Source: Evtepia sp.
GTDB taxonomy: Bacteria > Bacillota > Clostridia > Oscillospirales > Oscillospiraceae
Assembly (NCBI GenBank): GCA_029256465.1
Contig: JAQSXW010000024.1
Span: 1-10,161, forward strand
DNA: 10,161 bases
Direction of reading: 5' to 3'
Both the position numbers and the translations under genes were made by a program. Below the pieces are notes generated by a model. The model was not told the DNA's origin, did not search any database, and was given only the letters and a program-made list of their open reading frames with translations. This document shows, piece after piece, positions 1-7,318 of this stretch; the stretch's first letter is position 1; each line of letters opens with the position of its first letter.

Positions 1-16
1 TCTTTTCATATGCTGA

Positions 17-1744
17 TTACTGTAATGTTTGCTCTGCCCATGCAGTGTAACGGGAAATCCGTTCATGGCAAGTATTGCGATTGGAATCGTGGGCCAAAAT
101 ATAAACCTTCAGTTTGGGCTCTGTTCCGGAAGGGCGAACAACAATATCTGTGCCATCTTCTAGCCGATATTTTAACACGTTAGATCCTGCAAGTTCTATT
201 TTTGTCACAGTATTAGAGGTTAAGTTGTATTCGGTACCATCGAGATGGTCTATTTGGATCAGTACAGGAGTTTCGGCAATGGAGCTTATGGGAGCTTTCC
301 GGAGTTTGTCCATTAACGCCTTCATATTGGACATGCCTTCCAAGCCAGGCATCATTAGGTTTAAGGTTTTCTCTTCGTAGAATCCATAATTCTCATAGAG
401 GGTATCGAGAGCGTCTAAGAGCGTCATTCCTTTTCCTGCATAATAGGCAGCCATCTCAGTGAGAAGAAGAGAGGCTGTGACAGCGTCTTTGTCACGAACA
501 TAATCACCCACCATGTATCCAAAAGATTCTTCATAGGAGAAGATGACGGTTCCTTCCCCAGATGCCTCTAGGCTATTTTTCTTTTCAGCCATAAATTTAA
601 ATCCAGTAAAGGTGTCAAAGCAGGCAACTCCGTTTTGCAATGCCACTTGACGAGCCATCTCTGTGGTGACAATGGTCTTCAGTGCAACCGGGTTTGAAGG
701 CAGAGTTCCCTTGCGCCTTTTGGCACCAATGAGATAATCTAAGAGAAGAACTCCAGTTTGATTGCCGGAAAGAATTTGATAGTCTCCGAAACGGTCACAC
801 ACTAAAATGCCTACCCGATCCGCATCAGGGTCAGAACCAAGGATAAAATCAGCATTCTTTTCCTTGGCTAGTTGAATGGCTAAGAAGAAACTCTCCGGGT
901 TTTCGGGATTGGGTGATTTTACGGTGGGGAAGTTTCCATCAATGACCATCTGCTCCGGAACGCAATAGAGTTTTTTGACGCCAAGGTTCGTAAGAACTTC
1001 AGGAATCTGCTGATACCCTGTGCCATGGAATGGCGTATAAACCATGCAGAAGGTATCCGCAACTCTGGCAACTGCCTCGTAGTTATTTGCCATGGACATG
1101 ACATGAGAGATGAATTTTTGATCCGTTTCTTCTGACATGAGCGCAACTAAATTCTGGGAGAGAGCTTGTTCAAAGGACAAGATTTTGATTGAAGTAAAGA
1201 CGTTCAATTCTGACATTCTTTTTGCAATGGCTGCAGCATGCTGCGGAGGGAGCTGTGCACCATCCGACCAATATACTTTATAGCCATTATACTCTTTCGG
1301 ATTATGGCTTGCAGTCACGTTGATTCCGGCGATACAGCTATACTCCCGGACGGCAAAAGATAGCTCGGGGGTGGGACGCATCGCAGAGAAAAGACGAACC
1401 GGGATTCCATTGGCTACCATTACGCAGGAAGCTTCTCTGGCAAACTCCTCAGAATGATTCCGACAATCAAAGCAAATGGCAACGCCGCGGCTTGCGGCCT
1501 CTGACCCTTCCGCCAGGATTACCTCTGCAAAGGCTTGCGTTGCATGCCGGATGACGTGGCTGTTCATGCGGTTCAGACCAACGCCCATAATCCCGCGCAG
1601 GCCTGCAGTACCAAATTCCAAAGGACCAAAGAAACGACTTTCCATTTCCGCCTGATTTCCTGCAATTATGCGCAATTCTTCCCGATCCTGAGGGGAAAGG
1701 GAAGGACTGTTAATCCATTCCTCATAATTTTCCAGGTAAGACAT
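17..1744 (-). CDS. pgcA: Phosphoglucomutase / phosphomannomutase (alpha-D-phosphohexomutase family)
   Basis: A 575-residue cytoplasmic enzyme that by family interconverts hexose 1-phosphate and hexose 6-phosphate through a phosphoserine, supplying glucose 1-phosphate for UDP-glucose and wall or envelope glycans. All four signature elements are visible. The catalytic serine loop TASHNP is at 144-149, with the phosphoserine at about 146. The metal-binding loop DPDADR is at 305-310, the sugar-binding loop EESFGY at 405-410, and the phosphate-binding loop RPSGTEPK at 537-544. Length fits the long PgcA-type enzymes of Firmicutes (about 570-580 residues). The ATG is preceded by AAAGGAG at a normal distance. 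The gene starts 18 bases after the rlmH stop, so the two are probably cotranscribed. Only 16 bases lie downstream in the window, so its terminator is not seen. Glucose versus mannose preference cannot be decided from sequence alone. Confidence 0.95.
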   Translation of the reverse strand: MSYLENYEEWINSPSLSPQDREELRIIAGNQAEMESRFFGPLEFGTAGLRGIMGVGLNRMNSHVIRHATQAFAEVILAEGSEAASRGVAICFDCRNHSEEFAREASCVMVANGIPVRLFSAMRPTPELSFAVREYSCIAGINVTASHNPKEYNGYKVYWSDGAQLPPQHAAAIAKRMSELNVFTSIKILSFEQALSQNLVALMSEETDQKFISHVMSMANNYEAVARVADTFCMVYTPFHGTGYQQIPEVLTNLGVKKLYCVPEQMVIDGNFPTVKSPNPENPESFFLAIQLAKEKNADFILGSDPDADRVGILVCDRFGDYQILSGNQTGVLLLDYLIGAKRRKGTLPSNPVALKTIVTTEMARQVALQNGVACFDTFTGFKFMAEKKNSLEASGEGTVIFSYEESFGYMVGDYVRDKDAVTASLLLTEMAAYYAGKGMTLLDALDTLYENYGFYEEKTLNLMMPGLEGMSNMKALMDKLRKAPISSIAETPVLIQIDHLDGTEYNLTSNTVTKIELAGSNVLKYRLEDGTDIVVRPSGTEPKLKVYILAHDSNRNTCHERISRYTAWAEQTLQ

Positions 1745-1762
1745 AGATCTTCTCCTTTACAA

Positions 1763-2245
1763 TCATTTATGATAACGAGTGCCGTTGCTGATTTGAAAAG
1801 AACGATAGAGCTGTTCCAGAACCATAACTCGGGCCAAATGGTGGGGGAAGGTCATGGGTGACATCGAGAGGCGAAGAGATGCCTGCTGCTTGATGGATGG
1901 ATGAAGACCGTAGGAACCCCCGATCACAAAAGTGAGAGAGGAGGCCCCAGTTAGCATCCAAAGGCTTACCTGTTTGGATAGAGCTTCACTTGAGAGAAGA
2001 TTGCCTTCTACGCATAAAGCAATAAGCTCCGATCCCTTTGGTATCTTATGCTCAATCAGTTCTGCTTCTTTTCGTAGTGCTACTTCTATCTGTGCTGGAG
2101 ACGGATCATCCGGCAGGCGTTCTTCCGACAGTTCGGTGATAGTTAGCTTGCAGTGTCCACCCATACGTTTCTGATATTCCCGGCAGGCATCCAGATAGAA
2201 GGGCTCCTTTAATTTTCCGACACAAAACAAATGAATTTGAACCAT
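1763..2245 (-). CDS. rlmH: 23S rRNA (pseudouridine1915-N3)-methyltransferase RlmH
   Basis: A 160-residue SPOUT-class methyltransferase which, by family, methylates pseudouridine 1915 in helix 69 of 23S rRNA on assembled 70S ribosomes using S-adenosylmethionine. The opening MVQIHLFCVGKLK is typical of RlmH. The SAM-binding knot shows as IGGSYG (108-113) followed by the conserved segment from about 127 to 148. The C-terminus ends in YHK, close to the family's usual YHR. Length matches known members (155-159 residues). The frame is open further upstream to 2341, but I chose the ATG at 2245. It has an AAAGGA ribosome binding site, it gives the standard N-terminus, and the longer version would cross the upstream murA stop and terminator hairpin. 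The gene lies 74 bases after murA and 18 bases before pgcA. Confidence 0.94.
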   Translation of the reverse strand: MVQIHLFCVGKLKEPFYLDACREYQKRMGGHCKLTITELSEERLPDDPSPAQIEVALRKEAELIEHKIPKGSELIALCVEGNLLSSEALSKQVSLWMLTGASSLTFVIGGSYGLHPSIKQQASLRLSMSPMTFPHHLARVMVLEQLYRSFQISNGTRYHK

Positions 2246-2264
2246 ATGTAGCGATCCTTTGTCC

Positions 2265-2296
2265 AAAAAATAGACGGCGACAGATCTGCCGCCGTT
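2265..2296 (-). terminator. Intrinsic terminator after murA
   Basis: On the minus strand ACGGCG (2295-2290) pairs with CGCCGT (2279-2274). One mismatch and a short inner CA/TG stem follow around a GATC loop, and the sequence then reads CTATTTTTT. It sits in the 74-base gap between the murA stop and the rlmH start. It should end most murA transcripts, so rlmH-pgcA either depends on readthrough or has a promoter I did not recognise. Confidence 0.72.
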
Positions 2297-2319
2297 CATA
2301 TATGAGGGAAAAATGTTAG

Positions 2320-3612
2320 TTAACCGGCGCTGACATGCCAATCATCCTCGGGCATGGTTTCCACATGAATATTGGCACCAAGCTGTATCAGTTTAGAAAC
2401 GATTTCTTCATAACCACGTTCAATATGGTAGACTTGATCAATCTCAGTAATTCCGTCAGCAGCAAGTCCAGCAATGATCATACCGGCACCAGCACGTAAA
2501 TCACAGGCACTTACTGGGGCTCCAGTCAGGCGTTCTACGCCTTCGATGACTGCAAGCTTACCATCCACCAGAATGTTGGCACCCATACGGCGAAACTCAT
2601 CCGCATATCGGTAACGATTATCCCACACACCTTCCGTTAGGATGCTTGTCCCCTTGGCCAAACACAAAACGGCGGCAATCTGCGGCTGCATGTCCGTAGG
2701 AAAACCAGGATAAGGTGAGGTTTTAACATTGGCTTTCATCAAGGAACCAAATCGTCTCACAATCAAAGAATCACCGTCTTCGATGATCTCAACTCCCATT
2801 TCCTCCAGCTTGGCCGTGATACAGTCGAGGTGTTTGGGAATGATGTTTTTCACTCTAATCTCTCCGCCTGCGGCAGAAACGGCAGCCATATAGGTTCCGG
2901 CTTCAATTTGATCCGGAATAATAGAATAAGACCCACCGGATAACCTTTCGACACCACGAATTTTAATGACATCAGTACCTGCACCCATGATATTGGCACC
3001 CATGGAGTTTAAAAAGTTAGCTAAATCTACAATGTGAGGCTCTTTGGCAGCGTTTTCGATGACCGTCATACCTTTTGCTAGAGAAGCGGTGAGCATGACG
3101 TTCATGGTTGCACCAACTGAAACCACATCAAAATAGACGTGAGCACCTTTCAGATCGCCGCTTTTAGCCTTAGCCATAATATATCCATTTTGTACTTGTA
3201 CATCCGCACCCATGGCTGCAAAGCCTTTTTGATGCTGATCGATAGGACGTGTACCCAGATCACACCCACCAGGAAGAGGAACCTCTGCCTCGCCGAAACG
3301 ACCAAGCAAAGAACCAACTAAATAGTAAGATGCCCGAATTTGACGGGCTAAATCATAAGCAACATGTTGTTTGCGAACCTTAGAGCAATCGATATCTAAT
3401 GTGGTGCGGTTCACCGTACGGATTTCCGCCCCAAGATCTTTTAAAATAGTTAATATCAGTGTGACATCACTAATTTGCGGCACATTTTCAATCCTACAAA
3501 CGCCATCAACTAATAGCGTTGCTGGAATAATGGCAACGGCTGCATTTTTAGCGCCGCTGATTTCAACCTCACCATAGAGCGGTTGACCGCCGCGAATAAT
3601 ATATTTCGTCAA
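2320..3612 (-). CDS. murA: UDP-N-acetylglucosamine 1-carboxyvinyltransferase MurA
   Basis: A 430-residue cytoplasmic enzyme that transfers enolpyruvate from phosphoenolpyruvate to UDP-GlcNAc, the first committed step of peptidoglycan synthesis and the fosfomycin target. Visible landmarks are Lys22-Asn23 in the GAKNAA motif and the catalytic Cys117 in the mobile loop PGGCDLG. Others are FPTDMQ (304-309, catalytic Asp307) and DLRAG with Arg373. Because the loop carries cysteine rather than aspartate, fosfomycin sensitivity by alkylation is expected. I chose the TTG at 3612: GAAGGTG (3624-3618) lies 5 bases upstream, and the protein then begins MTKYIIRGG as usual for MurA. A longer in-frame TTG at 3663 adds 17 residues with no family resemblance. 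Firmicutes often have two MurA paralogues, and which one this is cannot be told here. It has its own promoter and a terminator after it. Confidence 0.95.
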   Translation of the reverse strand: MTKYIIRGGQPLYGEVEISGAKNAAVAIIPATLLVDGVCRIENVPQISDVTLILTILKDLGAEIRTVNRTTLDIDCSKVRKQHVAYDLARQIRASYYLVGSLLGRFGEAEVPLPGGCDLGTRPIDQHQKGFAAMGADVQVQNGYIMAKAKSGDLKGAHVYFDVVSVGATMNVMLTASLAKGMTVIENAAKEPHIVDLANFLNSMGANIMGAGTDVIKIRGVERLSGGSYSIIPDQIEAGTYMAAVSAAGGEIRVKNIIPKHLDCITAKLEEMGVEIIEDGDSLIVRRFGSLMKANVKTSPYPGFPTDMQPQIAAVLCLAKGTSILTEGVWDNRYRYADEFRRMGANILVDGKLAVIEGVERLTGAPVSACDLRAGAGMIIAGLAADGITEIDQVYHIERGYEEIVSKLIQLGANIHVETMPEDDWHVSAG

Positions 3613-3728
3613 AACTGCACCTTCTTTTGTTTTTTCAACAGGAAAAAGACAATAAACAAGCAATTTTTCTCTTGTCGAATGATAGCATCTCCATTTTTTC
3701 GCATCATAGTCTATACGAAACTGGAAGT

Positions 3729-3757
3729 ATTATAGCACTAATTAGTTACAAAATCAA
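3729..3757 (-). promoter_or_regulatory. Sigma-A-type promoter of murA
   Basis: Read on the minus strand, -35 TTGATT (3757-3752), a 17-base spacer and -10 TATAAT (3734-3729) are present. TGC directly before the -10 makes it an extended -10 element. Predicted transcription starts near 3722, leaving a leader of about 110 bases before the murA TTG. I saw no convincing riboswitch or attenuator in that leader. Confidence 0.75.
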
Positions 3758-3761
3758 AACA
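3745..3761 (-). promoter_or_regulatory. Candidate WalR-box-like direct repeat over the murA -35
   Basis: On the minus strand the sequence reads TGTTTT, five bases, TGTAAC. The known WalR/YycF recognition pattern is TGTWAH-N5-TGTWAH. The second half matches fully and the first half misses at one position, so 11 of 12 specified positions agree with exact spacing. The repeat covers the -35 hexamer, a position usually associated with repression. One such near match in 10 kb could arise by chance, so this is a suggestion only. Confidence 0.35.
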
Positions 3762-3808
3762 AATTTTTATAAAACGGTAAATTATGCTAGAATAGTTGTC
3801 AGTTTGTG

Positions 3809-4069
3809 TTAAGAAGAAATGCAGGAAGAAAGCACAAATTGGGCTGATTGAGCGTAAATAGGACGTAGAAATAGTAGAACACCGTGATGGGTGGAAAAAA
3901 CTTGAATTTCTGGAGAGGCGGGAATGATCTGCCCTGAAATGTCAAAAACGGATCGAATGAGATCGAGCACTTGTGTTAACGTTAAATGTTCTGGGTGAAG
4001 ACATTTCGCGTGCAGTTCTTCCAATGAGAAATAGAGTACCGTAGCAGACGATACAGCCTGAGCAATCAT
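3809..4069 (-). CDS. Small hypothetical protein, 86 residues
   Basis: I do not recognise this protein with confidence. It is accepted as a gene because an AGGAGGG ribosome binding site (4081-4075) stands 5 bases before its ATG and nothing competes on the other strand. It has no signal peptide or clear membrane segment. The pattern around residues 14-45 (a short hydrophobic strand, SLEELHAKCL, HPEHLTLTQVLDLI) followed by a strand-rich half (EIQVFSTHHGVLLFLRP) suggests a small alpha/beta domain. It is faintly reminiscent of the N-terminal domain of MecA-type Clp adaptors. That is a weak impression, not an assignment. It lies divergently from the NUDIX-wal operon and upstream of murA on the same strand, about 196 bases from the murA start. 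Confidence 0.6.
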   Translation of the reverse strand: MIAQAVSSATVLYFSLEELHAKCLHPEHLTLTQVLDLIRSVFDISGQIIPASPEIQVFSTHHGVLLFLRPIYAQSAQFVLSSCISS

Positions 4070-4105
4070 AAAAGCCCTCCTGAAGATATCAAGTTTGTCG
4101 GTTTT

Positions 4106-4111
4106 ATTATA
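4106..4111 (-). promoter_or_regulatory. Possible -10 element for the 86-residue gene
   Basis: A perfect TATAAT stands on the minus strand about 37 bases before the start of the small gene. I found no good -35 hexamer at 16-19 bases upstream (the best is TATCAT at 17), so this is a partial promoter call. It would be back to back with the promoter at 4168-4196. Confidence 0.4.
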
Positions 4112-4167
4112 GGAAAGGATCGATGAAAATGATAGCTGTAAACATTTCCACTACTGGGGAAAAGAAG

Positions 4168-4196
4168 TTGGCATAAAAGAAGCAGTATGCTATAAT
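4168..4196 (+). promoter_or_regulatory. Sigma-A promoter of the NUDIX-walRK-yycHI operon
   Basis: TTGGCA (4168-4173), a 17-base spacer and a perfect TATAAT (4191-4196), with TGC before it forming an extended -10. Predicted transcription starts near 4203. This argues that the upstream in-frame GTG at 4200 is not the translation start and that the ATG at 4239 is. I found no WalR-type repeat at this promoter. Confidence 0.85.
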
Positions 4197-4238
4197 TAAG
4201 TGATTTTCAATTATTTTATCAGTTTATGGGGTGAAAAC

Positions 4239-5507
4239 ATGGAACTGTGGGAGATGCCCGTTGCTGAAACAACCGTTTATGAAGGCATCATTGTACGTGT
4301 GCGTCAGGATAAGGCGAAGCTAATCGATGGCCAAATTGTGAGCAGGGAAGTAGTGGAGCATCCTGGTGGTGTAGCAATTTTTGCCATAGACGAAAATGAA
4401 GAAGTGATCTTGGTCAAACAATTTCGTTATCCAATGGGAGAGGCACTCCTGGAATTGCCTGCAGGGAAATTGGAACATGGTGAAGATCCAGAACTGTGTG
4501 CATTACGAGAATTGGAAGAAGAGACAGGGATTCGACCTGGTGATCTTCGCTATATGGGATACAGCTACTCATCTCCAGGCATATTCACCGAAAAGATACA
4601 TTTGTTTTTTGCTCAAGATTTACAGCAAGGGGAAGCGCATCCTGATGATGGTGAATTCTTAGATGTGATACGTATCCCTTTGACAAAACTCTTAGAAATG
4701 GTCAGAAAAAATCAAATTTTTGATGCAAAGACCATTGCTGGGGTCATGAAGGCAACTTTGTTGCTTCGTGGTGACACATTCATACAAGGAGGTGCAACTG
4801 TGAGCAAGAAGGTTCTGATTGTAGAAGATGAGAAGAGTATCGTTGACATTCTACGATTTAACCTCATTCATGAGGGATATGAGACCATGGAAGCCTATGA
4901 CGGTGCTACAGGTTTAAGCCTAGCATTGGAGCAGGATCCAGATTTGATCCTGTTGGATTTAATGTTGCCTGAGTTGGACGGCTTTCAGGTTTGCCGTACA
5001 TTGCGGGAACATGGACGAAGTACACCTGTGCTTATCATAACTGCACGGGAAGAAGAAAAGGATAAGGTCTTGGGTTTAGAGCTGGGCGCAGATGATTACA
5101 TTACGAAACCGTTTTCTATTCGAGAGCTTTTGGCTCGTGTTAAGGCCAATATTCGCCGGGTGAATATGCTGCAGCCTCAGATGGAGGTACATTCAGAATC
5201 GAAGAACAGGATTATCATAGGTCGGATTCTGATCGACTGTGATTGCGTCCGTGTGAGTAAAGATGGCAAGGACCTGGAGCTAACCCAGCGTGAGTATGAA
5301 TTGGTAAAGTTTTTAGCCGTTCATGCAGGAAAGGTGTTTTCGCGTCAGGAGCTGATGGAAAGTGTCTGGAATTATGAGGGGTTCTTGGGCGATGTGCGAG
5401 GAGTGGATGTTACGGTGCGGCGACTGAGAGAGAAATTAGAGGATGATCCGGCGCAACCAACCTTTATTCTGACGCGCCGCGGATTGGGGTATTATTTTAG
5501 CGTTTAG
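4239..5507 (+). CDS. NUDIX hydrolase (ADP-ribose pyrophosphatase type), in-frame with WalR
   Basis: Residues 1-187 form a complete NUDIX enzyme of the kind that splits ADP-ribose into AMP and ribose 5-phosphate. The NUDIX box G76-x5-E82-x7-R90-E91-L-x-E94-E95-x-G97-I98 is perfect. A proline 16 residues after the box (Pro113, in YSSPG) is the known marker of ADP-ribose pyrophosphatases. The ATG follows GGGGTG and lies just inside the predicted transcript. A 180-190 residue protein is normal for this family, but no stop codon occurs at its end. The frame continues through the walR start at 4800, giving a potential 422-residue NUDIX-WalR polypeptide. Since walR keeps its own ribosome binding site, I think two products are more likely than an obligate fusion. 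A lost stop codon or a one-base error near 4750-4800 are alternatives. The enzyme domain is certain; the true C-terminus is not. Confidence 0.85.
   Translation: MELWEMPVAETTVYEGIIVRVRQDKAKLIDGQIVSREVVEHPGGVAIFAIDENEEVILVKQFRYPMGEALLELPAGKLEHGEDPELCALRELEEETGIRPGDLRYMGYSYSSPGIFTEKIHLFFAQDLQQGEAHPDDGEFLDVIRIPLTKLLEMVRKNQIFDAKTIAGVMKATLLLRGDTFIQGGATVSKKVLIVEDEKSIVDILRFNLIHEGYETMEAYDGATGLSLALEQDPDLILLDLMLPELDGFQVCRTLREHGRSTPVLIITAREEEKDKVLGLELGADDYITKPFSIRELLARVKANIRRVNMLQPQMEVHSESKNRIIIGRILIDCDCVRVSKDGKDLELTQREYELVKFLAVHAGKVFSRQELMESVWNYEGFLGDVRGVDVTVRRLREKLEDDPAQPTFILTRRGLGYYFSV
4786..4802 (+). promoter_or_regulatory. Internal ribosome binding site and GTG start of walR
   Basis: AAGGAGGT (4786-4793), six bases, then GTG (4800-4802). 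This near-ideal Shine-Dalgarno lies inside the continuous NUDIX reading frame, where it encodes Gln-Gly-Gly. It is the main evidence that WalR is made as a separate protein. A TGA at 4801-4803 in the +1 frame forms the GTGA overlap usual in coupled genes. Confidence 0.85.
4800..5507 (+). CDS. walR: Two-component response regulator WalR (YycF), OmpR/PhoB family
   Basis: A 235-residue DNA-binding regulator, phosphorylated by WalK, that by family controls autolysins and wall metabolism and is essential in many Firmicutes. The receiver domain (1-120) has the acidic pair Glu9-Asp10, phosphoacceptor Asp53, switch Thr81 and Lys103-Pro104. The winged-helix output domain (about 135-235) contains LTQREYELVKFL, the recognition-helix region DVRGVDVTVRRLREKLE and the closing wing RRGLGYYF. 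Length equals typical WalR. The assignment as WalR rather than another OmpR-type regulator rests on the gene order walR, walK, yycH, yycI, and on the sequence. The upstream frame is continuous with a NUDIX hydrolase, so a fused form is possible. walK begins 35 bases after its stop. Confidence 0.9.
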   Translation: MSKKVLIVEDEKSIVDILRFNLIHEGYETMEAYDGATGLSLALEQDPDLILLDLMLPELDGFQVCRTLREHGRSTPVLIITAREEEKDKVLGLELGADDYITKPFSIRELLARVKANIRRVNMLQPQMEVHSESKNRIIIGRILIDCDCVRVSKDGKDLELTQREYELVKFLAVHAGKVFSRQELMESVWNYEGFLGDVRGVDVTVRRLREKLEDDPAQPTFILTRRGLGYYFSV

Positions 5508-5542
5508 GTCCCAAGCTGGGCATTATCCGAACAGGAAAGTAG

Positions 5543-7318
5543 GTGGACTGGTTGTTTCGAAGCCTGCATATGAAGCTAGTTCTCATTATGATTTTGCTTG
5601 TTACCTCGCTGATGACGGTAGCAGGGGCATTCCTTATCAATTCGGTAGGTCAGTTTTATTTGAAAGATTTTTATTCGCAAATGGAAGAAATCTTTAGCGA
5701 TTATCAGTTTTTAAATGATCTTAGAACTCCAAAAAGCGAAGATGAAAACCCAGTAGAAGAATTGCAGATTGTCCTTAAGGCCAAGTTGGGTGCTTTGGGA
5801 ATTAATAGTCGTAATCGGAGCTACTTTATTTTAGATGGGAAGGGTGCCGTTCTCGAAGGATCCAATGATAAACTAGAAGAATCATTGGAAAAAACAAAAA
5901 ATATTTTTACGGCAACTGAGGGAAAACCGGGCTTTCAAAATGATCTCACAGCAAATTATATGGATGTGGCGGTTCCCATCACTCGCGGAGATACACCGTA
6001 TATCATTTACATATTGGATAATCGACAAGCGGCACAAGACTTGAGTGGAGAAATGTTTGTCCTCATTATTGAGGCATTGGGCTTTGGACTTGTGATTTCA
6101 ATTCTGCTATCATTTCTCTTATCCAAAACCATGATCATACCAATCCAACGTCTGACCGAAAGTGCGAAGCGGATGGCGGGGGGTGACTTTAGCGAAACGA
6201 TCACGGTAGAGTCTCAGGATGAAATTGGAGTTTTGACCAATACCTTTAACGACATGGCAGGACAACTCAAGAAAACAATTCAAGAAGTCGAGAACGAACG
6301 TACAAAGCTGGATGCGCTCTTCCTCCATATGACGGATGGAGTCGTGGCTTTTAATCGAATTGGAACCGTAATCCATTCCAATCCTGCGGCCGAGGAAATG
6401 CTGTCAAGAAGGATTCCAACTGAGGGAGACGTAGACTATAACCAGCTTTTTGGCTCCATTACACCACTCAGCGAAGTTTTGGTAGCACATCAGGATTGCC
6501 TGGAAGAGGATATGACGCTAGGTGAACGGAGACTTCACCTGTTGTTTGCCTCGTTTTCGCGGGAAGAACAGGCTGGTGTTCTTGTGGTGATTCATGATGT
6601 AACCCAGCAGGTGAAGACGGAAGAAATGCGCCGGGAGTTTGTTGCGAACGTATCTCACGAATTGCGCACACCGCTGACAAACATTCGTAGCTACGCGGAA
6701 ACGCTGGCGGATACGTCGGACCTCCCTCAAGAAATGCAGCATAACTTCTTGCAGGTTATCTTGAATGAAAGTGACCGTATGGCGCATATTGTGCAGGATT
6801 TGCTTACATTGTCGCGCTTTGACTCCAGCCGGGGTGACATGAATTTTACATATTTTTCATTTGAAACGGCACTGCAGGATCTTTATCAGGCAGTGAGGTT
6901 AGAAGCGCAGAGGCATGGTCACGAATTAAAATTAAAAACAGAGCATCACTTACCCAAAATCCGTGCAGATCGGGAGCGGATCTTACAAGTGATGATGAAT
7001 ATTGTTTCAAACTCTATTAAATATACCCCAGATGGTGGATATATTATCATTTCTTCAGGGGTCATGGAAAATGGTGTTTGGGTTGAGGTATCGGACAACG
7101 GGATTGGAATACCATCCGACGACCAAGAGCGGATTTTTGAACGCTTTTATCGAGTGGATAAAGCCCGCTCACGAGAATCAGGTGGAACGGGGTTGGGCCT
7201 CTCCATAGCCAAGGAGATTGTGGATCGGCATGAAGGGATTCTTTCCCTTGTGAATAGGGAAGGGCCCGGAACGACTGTGCGTCTGGAACTGAAAGCGGAG
7301 GGCCCAGAGCATGGATAA
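5543..7318 (+). CDS. walK: Sensor histidine kinase WalK (YycG)
   Basis: A 591-residue membrane kinase that phosphorylates WalR. There is a first membrane segment at about 11-32, an extracytoplasmic sensor of about 135 residues, and a second membrane segment at about 172-194. These are followed by HAMP (about 195-247), a PAS-like domain (about 255-355) and HisKA with phosphoacceptor His372 in FVANVSHELRTPL. The ATPase domain shows an N box with Asn486 and Asn490, a G1 box DNGIGIP (518-524), an F box FERFYR and a G2 box GGTGLGL (547-553). This two-membrane-segment, HAMP, PAS, kinase order is the WalK architecture. I chose the GTG at 5543, preceded by AGGAAAG. The first internal ATG (5570) has a poorer ribosome binding site and would trim nine residues before the membrane segment. 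The last 8 bases overlap the yycH-like gene. Confidence 0.93.
   Translation: MDWLFRSLHMKLVLIMILLVTSLMTVAGAFLINSVGQFYLKDFYSQMEEIFSDYQFLNDLRTPKSEDENPVEELQIVLKAKLGALGINSRNRSYFILDGKGAVLEGSNDKLEESLEKTKNIFTATEGKPGFQNDLTANYMDVAVPITRGDTPYIIYILDNRQAAQDLSGEMFVLIIEALGFGLVISILLSFLLSKTMIIPIQRLTESAKRMAGGDFSETITVESQDEIGVLTNTFNDMAGQLKKTIQEVENERTKLDALFLHMTDGVVAFNRIGTVIHSNPAAEEMLSRRIPTEGDVDYNQLFGSITPLSEVLVAHQDCLEEDMTLGERRLHLLFASFSREEQAGVLVVIHDVTQQVKTEEMRREFVANVSHELRTPLTNIRSYAETLADTSDLPQEMQHNFLQVILNESDRMAHIVQDLLTLSRFDSSRGDMNFTYFSFETALQDLYQAVRLEAQRHGHELKLKTEHHLPKIRADRERILQVMMNIVSNSIKYTPDGGYIIISSGVMENGVWVEVSDNGIGIPSDDQERIFERFYRVDKARSRESGGTGLGLSIAKEIVDRHEGILSLVNREGPGTTVRLELKAEGPEHG

Noticed and set aside
1535..1861. 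Plus-strand open frames opposite pgcA and rlmH, and similar frames opposite murA, walK and yycH.
   Set aside because: They lack ribosome binding sites and family resemblance, and they lie wholly or largely opposite confidently identified genes.
2246..2341. Longer rlmH with a 32-residue N-terminal extension.
   Set aside because: The extension covers the murA stop and a terminator hairpin and has no similarity to RlmH. The ATG at 2245 gives the standard length.
3765..3793. Possible plus-strand promoter: extended -10 TGCTAGAAT at 3785-3793 with a weak TTTTAT 17 bases before it.
   Set aside because: The -35 is poor and no plus-strand gene follows for over 400 bases; it would only run antisense to the small minus-strand gene. 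AT-rich sequence gives such matches easily.
4200..4238. In-frame GTG at 4200 as the NUDIX start.
   Set aside because: It lies between the -10 box and the predicted transcription start, so it would not be in the message. The ATG at 4239 has a ribosome binding site and gives the usual N-terminus.
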